64,000 nucleotides of DNA from Protaetia brevitarsis (lineage: Eukaryota; Arthropoda; Insecta; Coleoptera; Scarabaeidae). The stretch's first letter is position 1. Every line of letters starts with the position of its first letter. A program made the position numbers and the translations under genes. The notes under the pieces were generated by a model. That model did not search any database, was not told the origin of the DNA, and saw only the letters and a program-made list of their open reading frames with translations. The stretch covers positions 959,742-1,023,741 of the forward strand of contig RXPK01000318.1 of NCBI GenBank assembly GCA_004143645.1. Direction: 5' to 3'. Below are positions 22,360-34,401 of the stretch, in pieces.

Positions 22360-22640
22360 ATTAATTGGGTGACGTGATACTTATTATAAACATAATTGAT
22401 CCAAATCCCCAAAAATTTATTGTTTGGCCGACCGGTTTCGTGAAATTTATCTCATCAAGTCTTATACCTAGAAAAAGGAGTAGGTAAGAACGATGAATTA
22501 AATAATTTTAACTTCAATTTTATTTAACCCATCATTCCTACTTATCTTTTTTAGTTATAAGATCTAATGATCTGCGTTTCACAAAATCGATCGTCAAGAC
22601 AATAAAATTTTGTGGATTTGAACCAATTTTGTTTATATCA
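22360..22640. repeat. Head-to-head pair of Penelope-type 3' ends
   Basis: An inverted repeat of about 125 bp per arm, centred near 22507. On the minus strand the left arm reads TTGATGA, then CACGAAACCGGTC, then ACAATAAATTTTTGGGG. The right arm on the plus strand has the matching but more decayed order. GAAACCGGTC is the hammerhead 3' half seen in the Penelope-type ends at 56.8 kb. No reading frame is left. Confidence 0.65.
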
Positions 22641-24329
22641 AAACAAGGAACCACTAGAATAGACTAAACTAGAACCACTAAAATATAGCAAAGTAGCATT
22701 AAAATTACTACTAATGACACTGGAAATATGACGAAATTTTGGGATAAAATCGCATTGGATGTGATACAATACAGTTTCTTTACATTTAGTTTACAGAATG
22801 GTGAGAATAAATTGAAAGTTTTATAGCAAAATTTTAAGAAACATATAGATAATTAAAACAAACTAGAAAAAATCGAAAAATATTTAAATTCTATAAAAAA
22901 AATGAGACCAAACGGAATATAGCGCAAGCGCATCAATCTGGGAATGGTTTTGTGCTGTATAAATCCGAATGAACTTACAATAAATAATACATTAGCAGGG
23001 ACAGCAATACGTTATTCATTTCAATTCAGTATCCATCGAGTCCACTGACAATATGGCTATAGTATTACAGTTAAATTATGTTAAAATTATTCATTTTACT
23101 TGACAAAAAAAAACTAACTTAAACACAAAAGACATTACGAAAAGAGGTATAAACGTATAAAACCAAAGTTTATCGTTAAACATTGTTAAACAGTTGAGTC
23201 GTGACATCAAAACGACTATGCTAATCATTATCCATCAGTAGGTGTTGGGAAAAAAAAAACAAATTAACGCTTTCATATTTTTCTCCAAATCCAGATATAA
23301 TATGACACCTCCGGTCATTTTATTTATGCAAATGACATGCTTACATAACTAAATAAAAAATAAGTCGCGACAGGATATTATGTTACAGTATGTCAGTGAA
23401 CCTAGACGTCATGACGCGAAAAATACTTACATTAATCAACGTAATAATGAGAGCTCACTTGCACGTAAGCAAAATAATTGTTTACTTGCATTAAGTTATT
23501 CTTTACGCGTATTTTAATATATTTAAATAAGAAAATGTAGAATGAACGCATAAATTTGGGTGTATAGCTGAAAAATATTACTCCTCGATTAATTACTGCA
23601 AAGCACTCTATTAGGTTCTTATCAGAGTTTTAAATTAGAACATACTCCAATCTGTTCTTGACAGTTACATTAATACAACACGAAAACCTTGCATATGAAA
23701 ATTAATTCTCTTTGTTTTTGCAACGAAAATATTTATTTATTTTTCTTTTTCCAAGTAATTTGTATATTATTTACGCCAAGATTTTATATCGGTTGGATGT
23801 GACAAACAAATCACGTTAAATACGTTGTATTACATAAATTGTCGTGAAGGTGGCGCTTCTCTTGTTTACGATATATGATATGCACATTTACATATACGCG
23901 ATTATTTGGTTGAAATTTTACAAAATTTCAACCTGGATAAGTTATACTTTATATTAAGACGAGGTACAGCGAACCCTAATAAAAAAGTACACTACAAAGG
24001 TTCGGATAATGTGTATTCATGACATATAACGTATTGACGATTAGATACTTTGTATTATCCAATTTAATAGCAAGTAATACAGAAATATAATTCCCCATAT
24101 TAACTCTTGATAATATCTGTTGAAGAAATTTATTAATTCTAAATAACTTTTATTATATCGGTTAATATATACGAGTAATTAATAGAGTTGTACGTGAATA
24201 AAATTTGTCTTAAATTCGTATAGAATTATGCATAAAATAATGATACCAAATATCATTATGCTTAGTAAATAATATTTGATATTATATTTTGATAAAGTTC
24301 ATTTAGTTTGTATGTGTATCTTGAATGTA
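22641..24329. other. AT-rich DNA, no gene seen
   Basis: No repeat shared with other parts of the window was found apart from a hairpin at 23908-23933. Confidence 0.5.
23908..23933. repeat. Perfect 12-bp hairpin
   Basis: GGTTGAAATTTT, a 2-base spacer AC, then AAAATTTCAACC. Such a near-perfect cruciform can be a remnant of a small inverted element; no other role is visible. Confidence 0.7.
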
Positions 24330-25394
24330 CACTCTGATTATTTTGGAATGCACAAGTCATAAAATGTAAATAAGAGGATTATGCCTACACGGTAACGTTC
24401 TAATATTGATATGACAGAGCCACATCAAAGGGAATTATAATTATTTGAAAAAGAAATAAATACATAGATAATTATAACACATATAAGTACCTCATTATTT
24501 GTGTTTTTTTTTATTAGACTAACAACAGCACCCAGTATTCCTACGTTTTATCATTTAATGTACTTAAAAATTATTTTTGGCAATTATCCTTTATGTTATT
24601 AACTGTATTCAATGAATAGTTGACAATTTATACTTCGGGCTGTGGCAATAGATACACCTGATATTATATTTGTTTGCGGTTTTAAGATAAGATCATAGAA
24701 GAATGCACAATGGCCCTACAAATATACGAGCAGCAAGCAAAGGTTAAGATATCTATTCACTACTTCATCTTCAAGTATTCGTAGATCATTTAATAATTAC
24801 ACTAATTTGAAACCATCATCTGTAGAATTTTGCTTAAATATTTACAACAAAAAGAAAGGTTGTAAAACAAATACCTCAGTGTCATTATCTATTGATAAAA
24901 AAAACAAATTCAAAAACCATTATACGAAAAAATCATAATTATAATCCCACGACTTATAAGTATAACACAAACTTTATGAAGTAAAAGTCAATACAAGGTA
25001 AAGTTATATTTTATTCTAATCCAAAAAAAAAAAACTTAAAATTCAAAATTGCATATATATACTATATTGTAGATCTTGAATTTAAAGTAAAATGCAAACT
25101 TAAATTAGCCAACATTTGTATTTCTTTGTCAAAAAGCAAAAATATTTATTTCACTATTTTCTTTTGATGTAAAGTATTTGCTTTGAATGAAAGAAACCTT
25201 TCTGTCGGTATGTCTGTATTTAAAGTTTACCTCTGGCGTCTGAATATTTAAGGCTTTTTTCCGGGTTTTATTTTTTCATGCAGAAACTTTAAAATTGGCT
25301 TTAAAATCCCTCTATTCTGTGAATATTAGAACGTTACCGGAACAATCCTCTATTTTGCATTTTATGAGTTGTGCATTCTAAAACGATCAGAGTG
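24330..25394. mobile_element. 1065-bp nonautonomous Tc1/mariner-type element
   Basis: Inverted ends of about 80 bp: left 24330-24412 and right 25318-25394. The ends begin CACTCTGAT and include GAATGCACAA, TCATAAAATG, AGAGGATT and GGTAACGTTCTAATATT. TA flanks both ends (24328-24329 and 25395-25396), matching Tc1/mariner targets. The 900-bp interior has no transposase-like frame, so it depends on an enzyme made elsewhere. Confidence 0.85.
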
Positions 25395-27615
25395 TACATG
25401 TATTTCATATATTGTGTGATTGCTTGCATTTCTTTGCTTCTACTAAATAAGCAAAATTTTAATTCAACTTCCCTATTTGTTCATACATTAACAACTTCCT
25501 CATCCACATAGCAATGTCCAATTTCCATTAACAACATATTCCACTTTGCACCTAATTGCGCTCTCGTTTATACTTTTTTTAACATAAACACTCTCTAGTG
25601 GCTTTGCTATTTCAAAAGATTTATTTAAAGAAGACTGAGTTAGGTTAATTGCTTTGTTAAAAGCTGGCGCTGAGTGATTAAATATAAAGGTCGTCGCCTT
25701 ATAATGTCGTACTCGCACTATACCGTCAATCAACCAACTTTTGAGAGCAGCCTGAAAGATTCTTCATTTGATGATTACTTGAATTCAGGATTTGAGTCAG
25801 AGTGTCTCGTCGACAGATTAGTAAAACTAGGACAAAAATAAACGCGTTTGAAGTAGTGAGAAAGGAGACTGAAAATAAGAAAATAATATAGCATTGCATC
25901 ATACATTTCTAGGTTCCCCTTTACTATTTCTTATACAAGTGAAGGTGTGTATGGTAATATCCACAAATCCTATTGTTTTACTGAAGTTTGTAAACTAATT
26001 TTTCACCATTCTCAAATATGGTGGTAAAAGTGTTCAAGTAATATGGAAGGGTACAAAGCCAATACATCGTTTTTGTATGACAAAGGAAGTCGTACGAAAA
26101 CGTGCATCTGTCCCGTCATCTCAAATATCGCAAATGGAAATAACACAGTCCGTTATCGTCGTAATAGTATACGTTTTCTCCACGAAAAAGACGTAGTCGT
26201 CTTGTCTCCTTCGGCAAACATCAGCCAAAGCGTGCATCCGGGTCTGATAGAGAGGAAGTTGTGACATATTCGCTGTTGACTTTCGTGAATGATAATATCC
26301 TCGGTGAGAACCGCGCGTACGCAATGAACATGTTCGGCTATTGTTTTACAGTCACATGTTTTTTTTTTCGCCTTCTTCTTTCATCTGCACGCTTCGGCTG
26401 TATTAACATTTGTTTTGTATTTGTAAATATGCCACTGCAAGCACTTTGACTTGTGAACAAGCACATAACTGCGCAGTGGAATTATATCTCGTCTGGGTTC
26501 CGGCTAGATTATAGAAGTTAATTCACACACTTGACGTTTCACCGAACACGTGATAAATTAAGTACTAAGAAAAAAAGGTGAAGAAACTATAATAGCAACG
26601 TCGACATAAAAGGCGATGATTTAATATATTGTTTTAAACACGTATATGCACTTATGTAAGTTATGTACGTAAGCAGCAGTTGGTGAAGATAAGTGAATCT
26701 AGTACTTTCCATGCAATATTTACAAACAAAAGTGATATGGTTAATTAAAAATTAGCATCTGGTGTTTTCCTTTAATATTCTGAAGTGATTAGATGTCGAT
26801 CCAAAAATTAATAATCTTTGCTTTCGGTTTGCTTTCTATTTTGTTAATGTTTAGAATTAATTGAAATTATTATGAGCAAAAGAACATCGTTCAAAGTTGG
26901 AAAACCATTCGTATCGAAATATTTGCAAACTGTCATTAAATATTTCAAGGTTTCATATATAGGTTTTGGACATACATATTAGGGCAGCTGACCACCAAAG
27001 AATATAAGTGCCAAAGCTAACATGAAGGGAAAGCCAGTGAACCGAAAGTAAATAAATATTCTGGCTCAAAGTAATCGCTTTCGGAATCTTTTGATGCTAT
27101 ATAGAAAGCTATTCTAGGAAATCACAGGCGGAGGTATGTATTAGGGTTGTCATTCATCCTAATTTTGCGAAGATTGTCCTCGTTTTGTTACTTTTCCTCT
27201 TGCTCTTTTTTAACAACGGATATCCTTGCAAACCAATCACTTTTATTGATAAATTGTGACAAAAAGACAACAGGGATCAATGAAGCGTATGTATTTTGAA
27301 CGCCGCATATAGTAATGTTATACCCTGGTACCCCCCATACTAGGTAGGGTTTTATTAAAGACCGTTACATTTCTTCTCGTTTGTCACTCATTCAGCCCAT
27401 ATTTCTATTCTTTTATTAATTTTTGATTACATTTGAAATCTTCTACTTACGGTATGGTGGTTGTAGTTCTGATATTCACCCTTGTGCAATTATTGTATTT
27501 TCGTTTGGTAAGTGCACAACGCATGTTATTTTGTGAGGAAATACTTTTTTTCAGTTAAGGCTAGGCTCAGTACACCATCAAAGACATACTAAAGGGTCAT
27601 AAAATTTGACAATGA
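25395..27615. other. Unassigned DNA with a GC-richer patch
   Basis: A moderately GC-richer patch at about 26040-26450 carries overlapping short frames on both strands (26043-26264, 26261-26449, minus 26121-26324) with no motif. The remainder is AT-rich. Confidence 0.45.
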
Positions 27616-27765
27616 ATTTCGACTCTAAAGCTATCGACACATTATGCAGGCTTGGATTATCAATCTCCAACAGGGAAACCGGGATTTAACATGATCATGG
27701 GTCAACAGGCAGTCACCAAAACAGATTTACAGACTCATACTAATTTTGACCAATTTGTTCGGTAA
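27616..27765 (+). other. Coding-like fragment, unknown
   Basis: A 49-codon stretch without ATG has protein-like composition: THYAGLDYQSPTGKPGFN, then MIMGQQAVTKTDLQTHTNFD, ending FVR and a TAA. The same frame is open again after this stop to about 27895. I do not recognise the protein. It could be an exon, a processed-copy fragment or chance. Confidence 0.3.
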
Positions 27766-29602
27766 AAGGGGGGGTTGGAAGAAAATTATGTGCTGCAGAA
27801 CTGCTGCCCATGTTTAGGTAGCGTTGTATTAAACATAATCAGTCCTATTAGCTGCCTAGGCAGTAGTTTTAAATTTATAAAAGTGACTCATTCAGACTAA
27901 ACACTTGGGGAAAAGGTTCACCGCGGTAGAACGAAAGCCGAAGATATTGAAAAAAAAAGTAAGAATCGAATCACACTATTATTTTAAAACTTTTAAAAAT
28001 TTTAAGTGATTTTGTCAACAACACGAAAGTTGAGAAAAATCAAGAATTTTAGGATAACGAAGAAATTTGAATTTCTTCTTTTTCTTGATTTTTTAGATCG
28101 TAAATATGGAAATGAACATTATAAAAACGTTTCGCTTTATTTCAAAAGCTTTTTCAAGTATACATATAAAAAATATAAAGTGTAAATAGTGTAAATTATA
28201 AATAATTTTTTTGTTTAATAAATAACAAATTGTCAATCAAAACATACTATATTAAAACGCGATCTTTAAATAAAACATAATAATATATTCAAAATCCTGG
28301 TAAACAAAACAATAATAATAATAATAATATATAAAGCCGTGTCTACAATTTATTCGAGTTTAATGAACTAAGTTGTCCAGAAAAATAATATAAAATAGTA
28401 AAATCAAGAGGTTTTCCAAACCCATTTAAATTTGTATCTCTTTCTTGAGTTAACGTAGCAGTTTTGCATTTTTAGAACCCATGTTTAGTGTAATGAACAT
28501 CAACTGAAAAAATGAAACTCTGCAGGAACTAACTTATTTTAATAACAACTTAAGTTGTACGGATTTTTTTTCACATAATAAAAAAACATTTATTTGGTGG
28601 TGCAAAAATTAACAAAAATATGTGTTCAAAGAATGTAATAACAATTAAATATTGTGTATTTTGTGGTCATTTCTTTAATGTTGCTCATTTTTCGTAAGGA
28701 GTGTGCTTGTGGAATAATGTTTATTTTCACTCTAGGGGTATTCTTTCCTTTTTGGTGTAAAATGTACATACAGCACACAGAGGACCACCGCCCACTGCAC
28801 TAGCCACTAGCCAGCGAAAGAAGTTTACGTTAAAACTGTGTCACTCGCTATTATTGCTGCAAGCAGCGGTTATCGGTATATCTAAATAAACAACATTATA
28901 AAATGTTTTGTTTTCTTGATTATGTTATGCATAATGAATACCTAATGTGGTTGTATATTACACCTTACTATATATCCATACGTTTGCTTTTTTAGTACAA
29001 GCATTTTTCTACACCCTACTGCTGCTTTTTCACCCATCAACAATTGTATGCTATACAATCTTTGTTTAGAACCCAATTTGGCGATTTTTAGTAACCCTAT
29101 GTTAGAGAATTCATATTTTTAGTGCTAATCACTCTGATAGAAAATATTATACCTAGCACACTCCTTTCTAACAATTCAATCTATTCCAATTCCTTGTAGA
29201 ATTTGACTTGACTTGGAATTAAGATTAATAATGACACAAAATTTAGTTTAGGTATAATAATCATTTTCCTAGCAAAAAAAAATAAATAAAAATTATAACT
29301 TCACACTCATAAATTTAAAATGTATTTACAAATTGCCTATGCAAAATTTCATCCCTTTCATCAATATACGTTGATTTAAAAATAATTACAATTTGTAAGA
29401 TTTATTCCTTAGGCTACGTTATTGTAATGTTGGCAGACTATTCTTACATTGTATTATAGTATTATTAGAACCATAAAGCTGAAGCTAAACAATAACAAAG
29501 TGTTTGAGCTTACCGTAAATACAATGCTTTCGGGAATTTATTTCCACGTTGCTTTTAAATGTTATGGACTATGTGGTTGAACACCCAAGTCGTTTTAATG
29601 GC
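27766..29602. other. AT-rich DNA with a short AAT run
   Basis: Nothing recognised beyond the (AAT)n tract at 28311-28330. Confidence 0.5.
28311..28330. repeat. AAT microsatellite
   Basis: About six AAT units in tandem, slightly degraded at the right edge. Confidence 0.8.
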
Positions 29603-29632
29603 ACTTACCTGCAATAAAAAAGAGAGAACAAT
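29603..29632 (-). promoter_or_regulatory. Candidate recursive-splice (zero-length exon) site
   Basis: On the minus strand a long pyrimidine tract (TTCTCTCTTTTTTATTG) ends in CAG joined directly to GTAAGT. A 3' splice site fused to a strong 5' splice site is the signature of ratcheting points that remove very long insect introns in steps. The junction lies between 29609 and 29608. If real, a minus-strand gene spans this position and its exons lie outside the local sequence. Confidence 0.5.
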
Positions 29633-30876
29633 TGAGAATGGCATAGTGACGAAATGTAACAACAAATATTTCAATACACCGTAAATTGTGGTGAAACAAA
29701 TTATCAGAAACAGGTAGGCGTGGAATGGTTGAAATTCTACTAACTAGTACACGTTCAAACTGGTAATTATTCAACAATTCATTGAATTATTTTATGTATC
29801 GCATTGTGACGGTTAATGCATTCCACGTGCATAAAATACGAATCTATGTATATACTTATGTATATATTCATGTGCAGTTTACGGGTAACAAATCTAGCAT
29901 GAAAAAGAATCGAGCGAAAAACACCTGCCAGTTAAGCAGTCGCAACGCTTTACGATAAATAAATCAAGAAAACGCAAGGTCGTTTTGCCGTGTTTGCCTT
30001 ACTCGTTTTTTCCTCACTTGTCAAGTCATCAACATCGCTTTATACAATTCATAGTCGGCTTGCAGTGGTGCGGTTCTAAGAAGGTGAAATACACATAAAA
30101 GCACGTCAGGTGAAACCCGCGCGGTGGCAATGTCAAGGTTTCACAATTACATTGCAGACTTGTGGTCGGTACACATGACTATTCAAAATCCTGACTGGAA
30201 CGTTTGTTTTGTATGTATGTAATTGTATTACGTGTTTCAATGTACTCTACCGATTTACATAATAATATAATTTTATATATATACATTTGTATGTGAACGC
30301 TTGTGCTTATTCTGTTGGTATAGCCTTTGAAACCGGAGGCATAATTTAAAATAATGTCGCTTGGGAACAGTACAATTTTATCAAATGAAGTTTAAAATGA
30401 GGGTTGTTAAGATTTAATAATAAATGTCCGACTGAACTTATTTGTATTATCCTTTCACCAAATATAAAATTGAATGAACTATGGCTACTAATTTCAACTA
30501 TAATCATTTGTTTTTTTTTTTTTTGAATCAATAGCACATATGCTTATTATTTATAAACCAAGGAATACTTTGTTCGAGGTTATTACTTTTCTTTTCTAGC
30601 GATATTGCTTTGCTTAAAAAGTTTTGCAAGCATTTCTATAAATGTACTGGCAATTTGAATCCTAATGACTCTTAAAATCAAAGATTCATATGACGCGATT
30701 TGTATGGAAACAATAGATACGGACCGGTTCATAGCGATTCACGATTTATACTACTTTCGAAGTTCTATTGATGAAATAGAGAGATAGAAAATGACGTTTG
30801 AAAACAATCCTCCGCCCTAAAAGCATTGATAAGAATTACTTTTCAATCGTATGAATACGACCGATAATTTTTGCAG
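29633..30876. other. Intergenic or intronic DNA, partly GC-richer
   Basis: A GC-richer segment near 29920-30200 contains CAGGTG and a CCGCGCGG patch and could be regulatory. No gene is visible. The T-run frames at 30346-30537 are chance. Confidence 0.4.
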
Positions 30877-31015
30877 CGAACTTGGATCGACAAATCAAAT
30901 ATGTTAAAGTGAAGATCCATACCACCTCGAACACCGGCTTCAGTGAGAACGACTCCTTGTTATGCATTTGTATCATGGTACTCCAACAACAAACGGTCAC
31001 TATCCATGAAAAAAG
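30877..31015 (+). CDS. Candidate internal exon, unknown gene
   Basis: A 139-nt stretch is bounded by a TTTTTGCAG acceptor (ending 30876) and an AAAAAG|GTAAGC donor (starting 31016), both close to consensus. With two leading bases it is open for 45 codons, including NLDRQIKYVKVKIHTTSNTG and SENDSLLCICIMVLQQQTVT. The other two frames contain stops. I do not recognise the sequence and no neighbouring exon was found, so this may be chance. Confidence 0.3.
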
Positions 31016-31269
31016 GTAAGCTAATCCAGAGAATGTCTTGTAATGATGAATAATTTTAACGTTACTTCTACTACACTTCTAACCCAGTCACACACTCAAG
31101 GATTCAGATTGAAATTCTATTTAATTTCCCAAAGGATACTAAAATATAATTTAATTTTTATGAATTGACGAAAAAGTCAAACAATTTATGAAATTTTTTT
31201 TATAAATCAACAAAAACATCATCTCCATGGACTCCCAGTCATTTATTTTAATACAAGCTACATTAAGTA

Positions 31270-31430
31270 TCTGCCTACAAATAAATACTGATACGAAGGA
31301 AACTAAAATGAAAGAATTCGGTGATTGTAGAAAGAACATACTATAATATATGTACTACCATCACTACGCTCTAATCAATTAACCCGTAATATACTGGATT
31401 AACAACAAAAATGCGTATACAAAATAAAAC
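31270..31430 (+). repeat. Fragment homologous to the 5' flank of the Tc1-like relic
   Basis: Shares the AAGGAAACTAAA block and the AACCCGTAATATACTGGATT block with 1868-2005 at equal spacing. No transposase sequence follows, so it is a solo fragment or a nonautonomous relative. Confidence 0.5.
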
Positions 31431-32744
31431 TTATGCTTATTGTGTTCTGGAAGTATCGACCACTTTATTAGAGTTCAAAACAGTTTTATTGAGATGATAG
31501 TCATTAACAATCTGATCACTCCATTTACAATGTCCAAGCTTTCGCAATCGCATTTGTTGCTTCATCGGAGACAATCTAAAACATTTTTAGTTCACAAATA
31601 AGAATGTATGATGAGCAAAAAAAAAAACACTATCATTACTTACATGAGGAGTATTAGACAAACAATTAACAAAATCATGTATCGAAAGCATTTGATTACT
31701 TAATTCTAGTTAACAGTAATAAATAATGTATTTAAAATCGTTAAAGTGTAAATATGATGAAAATTTTTAAAATTTAAAAGCACGTGGCAAGCATCAATAA
31801 TGTAGTGAGTCGATCGGTAAAACAGATAACTACTGACACAAAAGTACAGCCTACATCAGGACAAATGCCAAGTATACTCGACTGCAGCTGCGACTCTAGC
31901 ACTATATACTGTGTGGTTGTAAGCGAGTGCATCACAGGAAGTCTGAACGCTAGACACAAACAAAGTGAGAAATACCGGTAATAAATGTGATCGCTTTAAA
32001 CCATACTGTATACCAATATATATACTGTAATCATCAAATTTTAATTATAGTGTAGGAAAGCAGAGAGTAGGAAAGAGCGCGCCACTTTAAAATAGAAACA
32101 CACATATAGCCGTGTCTCCCACCACATGCCTAATGCTCAATATCGTTTCAACATTGGCATCGGTGCGTATTGCAAGGTCATTTTATGCATAGTATAGGAT
32201 CCCTATACTAAATAAAAATTTGTCGACTACGGTATACTAATGTACTATTACTGTATAAACGGAAATGATTCGTGTAAACGATACTCCGCAACCGAGCCCT
32301 GCAACTTTTAACAGGAAACCTGGTATTTGCCGTGATCGAGGGACGTTAGAGATTAAGCAATGAGATCATAGCGGCGTGGCCTGAGAGACTAGGGACTACG
32401 GCCGTACCTCGGAAGGACACTTGACTTCATACAGTTGACGGATAAATACCTACTCATATAAATACTGTGTTAAAGTTGTGACTTTTATTATATTGTGTAT
32501 ACCAGCTTCTATATCATCGGCTTGGGGACAATAGATTTTTGTATGTATATATTTACTTTGATTTTTTGGGCCATAACTTCTTAGCTGCTGCATCAGTTAT
32601 TTCTGCAATCTCGCAGATGTGTAGGGAAGTGTTTAATAATACATTTCAATCATTACGCCCTGTTATCATAAAAATGACGTTCTTTATCAATTGAAAATTT
32701 ATACATAATGACAGATCTACAAGTGAAAGCATTGACACGGGATC
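31431..32744. other. Unassigned DNA
   Basis: A pair of opposite open frames at 31774-31981 has no motif. A GC-richer patch near 32280-32430 shows no coding sign. Confidence 0.45.
32190..32210. repeat. 9-bp-arm palindrome
   Basis: TAGTATAGG and CCTATACTA around a 3-base ATC spacer. No function assigned. Confidence 0.6.
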
Positions 32745-32862
32745 TACGGTTTTACGTCACATAATTGAAAGCCCAGTTACCTCGGCTCAGGATCAAACCT
32801 GTGTCGTTCAGGTGTGAGACAAACAGGCCAACCATTCAACCACCAATACGGTTCACAGGAGT
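32745..32862 (-). repeat. tRNA-derived SINE-like segment
   Basis: On the minus strand an A-box-like TGGTTGAATGGTTGG and a B-box AGGTTTGATCCT lie at tRNA-like spacing (about 35-40 bases). These are RNA polymerase III internal promoter elements. The stems do not fold into a convincing tRNA, so I call it SINE-derived or a decayed tRNA copy. No 3' tail or target duplication was defined. Confidence 0.5.
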
Positions 32863-34392
32863 GACTTTGACACTTATTTTACCAGCAATTTTAGTGTACC
32901 ACCAAATTGACGTTGTTGTGTATTAGGTTGCATACATAAAATGAAATAAAACCTACATACTACTGTATTATGTTAGCTATTTTCATTCGAAACAATGGAT
33001 GTAAATATTAATGCAGAGTTCAGGAAAATAGACTAGGATCAGTACAGACTTTTTCTGTTAACCTGTACATTTATGTATCTACATGATTTAGAAAGCAGCG
33101 TTTCTTAAAATATTTCCTATTATCCTATTTTCTATAATTTCTTACATAATAATTGGTAGTGGTATTGGCAGAACTGACTGACTAAAACAATCATTTGAAA
33201 ACTCGAAATCTGTTCAATTATTTTCCCTTCTAATACTATTCTATTTTTCCATAAATCATAGATATAAAAATTATAAGCATGCAATCTTTTTAATAGGATA
33301 GTTATAACTGCTCATTACAAATGAAATACTTTAAGTCGTGATATATCCAACACAAGGTAATTAAATTCATACCATCCATTATACAATAACATTTTTGCTT
33401 GGAGCTATTTCTTCCTAGTGTATTAGTAAGGTCAGACTACAAGATATTCCATAGTGTAAGAACTGAGCCAATGATACTCTATAATTGAGGTTATTTTAAA
33501 ATTAATGTGGGAACTCAAAAATACATTATAAAAAATGTCTAACTAATACGCACGATCTATTGCGTCATTAAAAATTGAAATAAAATAAGCCAAACTTCCA
33601 TTCATTTTATTGAATTTTTGAGATACCAGTCGTTATGAATCTTTTATTAATAACCCACAAATCAGGAGGAATATTTAGTAATTTAAGCAACCCTAAGTAA
33701 TTTTTACATTTCTATGGCATGCCCGTATTAAAAATTCCTCAGATTATCCGACAAGAAACCCTCATGTCTTCCATTCATTCGGTATGCATTCTCAAATTCA
33801 TTTTCTCCACCCTTCGCAAGACGGAAACCTCACGATCGTTCGTCCCCTCGCAGCACGTGCATAGTCACGCCGAAACGGTCTAGGTTTTCCACACAACCTG
33901 ATCATTAGCATTTCAAATGTAAGCGAGGTGTTTTCCTACAGCCATCCCCTTATTTCTCGGTATACCAGACATTACCAAATCCGACCGAAGCTTCATCTGG
34001 AATGCATTTATGCGGCCGTTTGTGTAGATAAATATATTTGTCGGACATTTCCTCATTTTAGCATCTCCATGATGTTTTCAGGTAATTTGTCACAGGATAT
34101 TTTTCTTTCTCCTTATATCACATGCCCATAACGTAACTGTACTCTTCTCTCGGTATCTATTCATTTATTTCGCTGTATATCAGACACTTCATTTACGTAA
34201 TTAGAAGTATGCGTATATCCGTCCGTGAGTTTCTAAAAATGATGCTTTTACTAGAGATCTCATCTGTCAGAGTTTTCCTTACAGCAAAAAGGTTGGGTCT
34301 CTCCTTTTCGTTTCCTCTCATTAGGATCTAATAAAACTCCTGGAAAAGTGATCTAAATCTTGTGTTCCCATAATTCATTTGAGTTTGAGTAA
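32863..34392. other. Unassigned DNA
   Basis: No gene. A GC-richer segment at about 33770-34090 carries a CAGCACGTG E-box and a 67-codon frame (33928-34131) without motif. Confidence 0.45.
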
Positions 34393-34401
34393 ATTTGTAC
34401 A
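34393..34401. repeat. 9-bp target duplication, left
   Basis: ATTTGTACA directly precedes the left end (ACCGGTGTG) of the foldback element and is repeated at 36878-36886. Confidence 0.85.

Noticed and set aside
32745..32862. Functional tRNA gene
   Set aside because: A- and B-box-like words are present, but I cannot pair the acceptor and anticodon stems. A SINE or a relic fits better.
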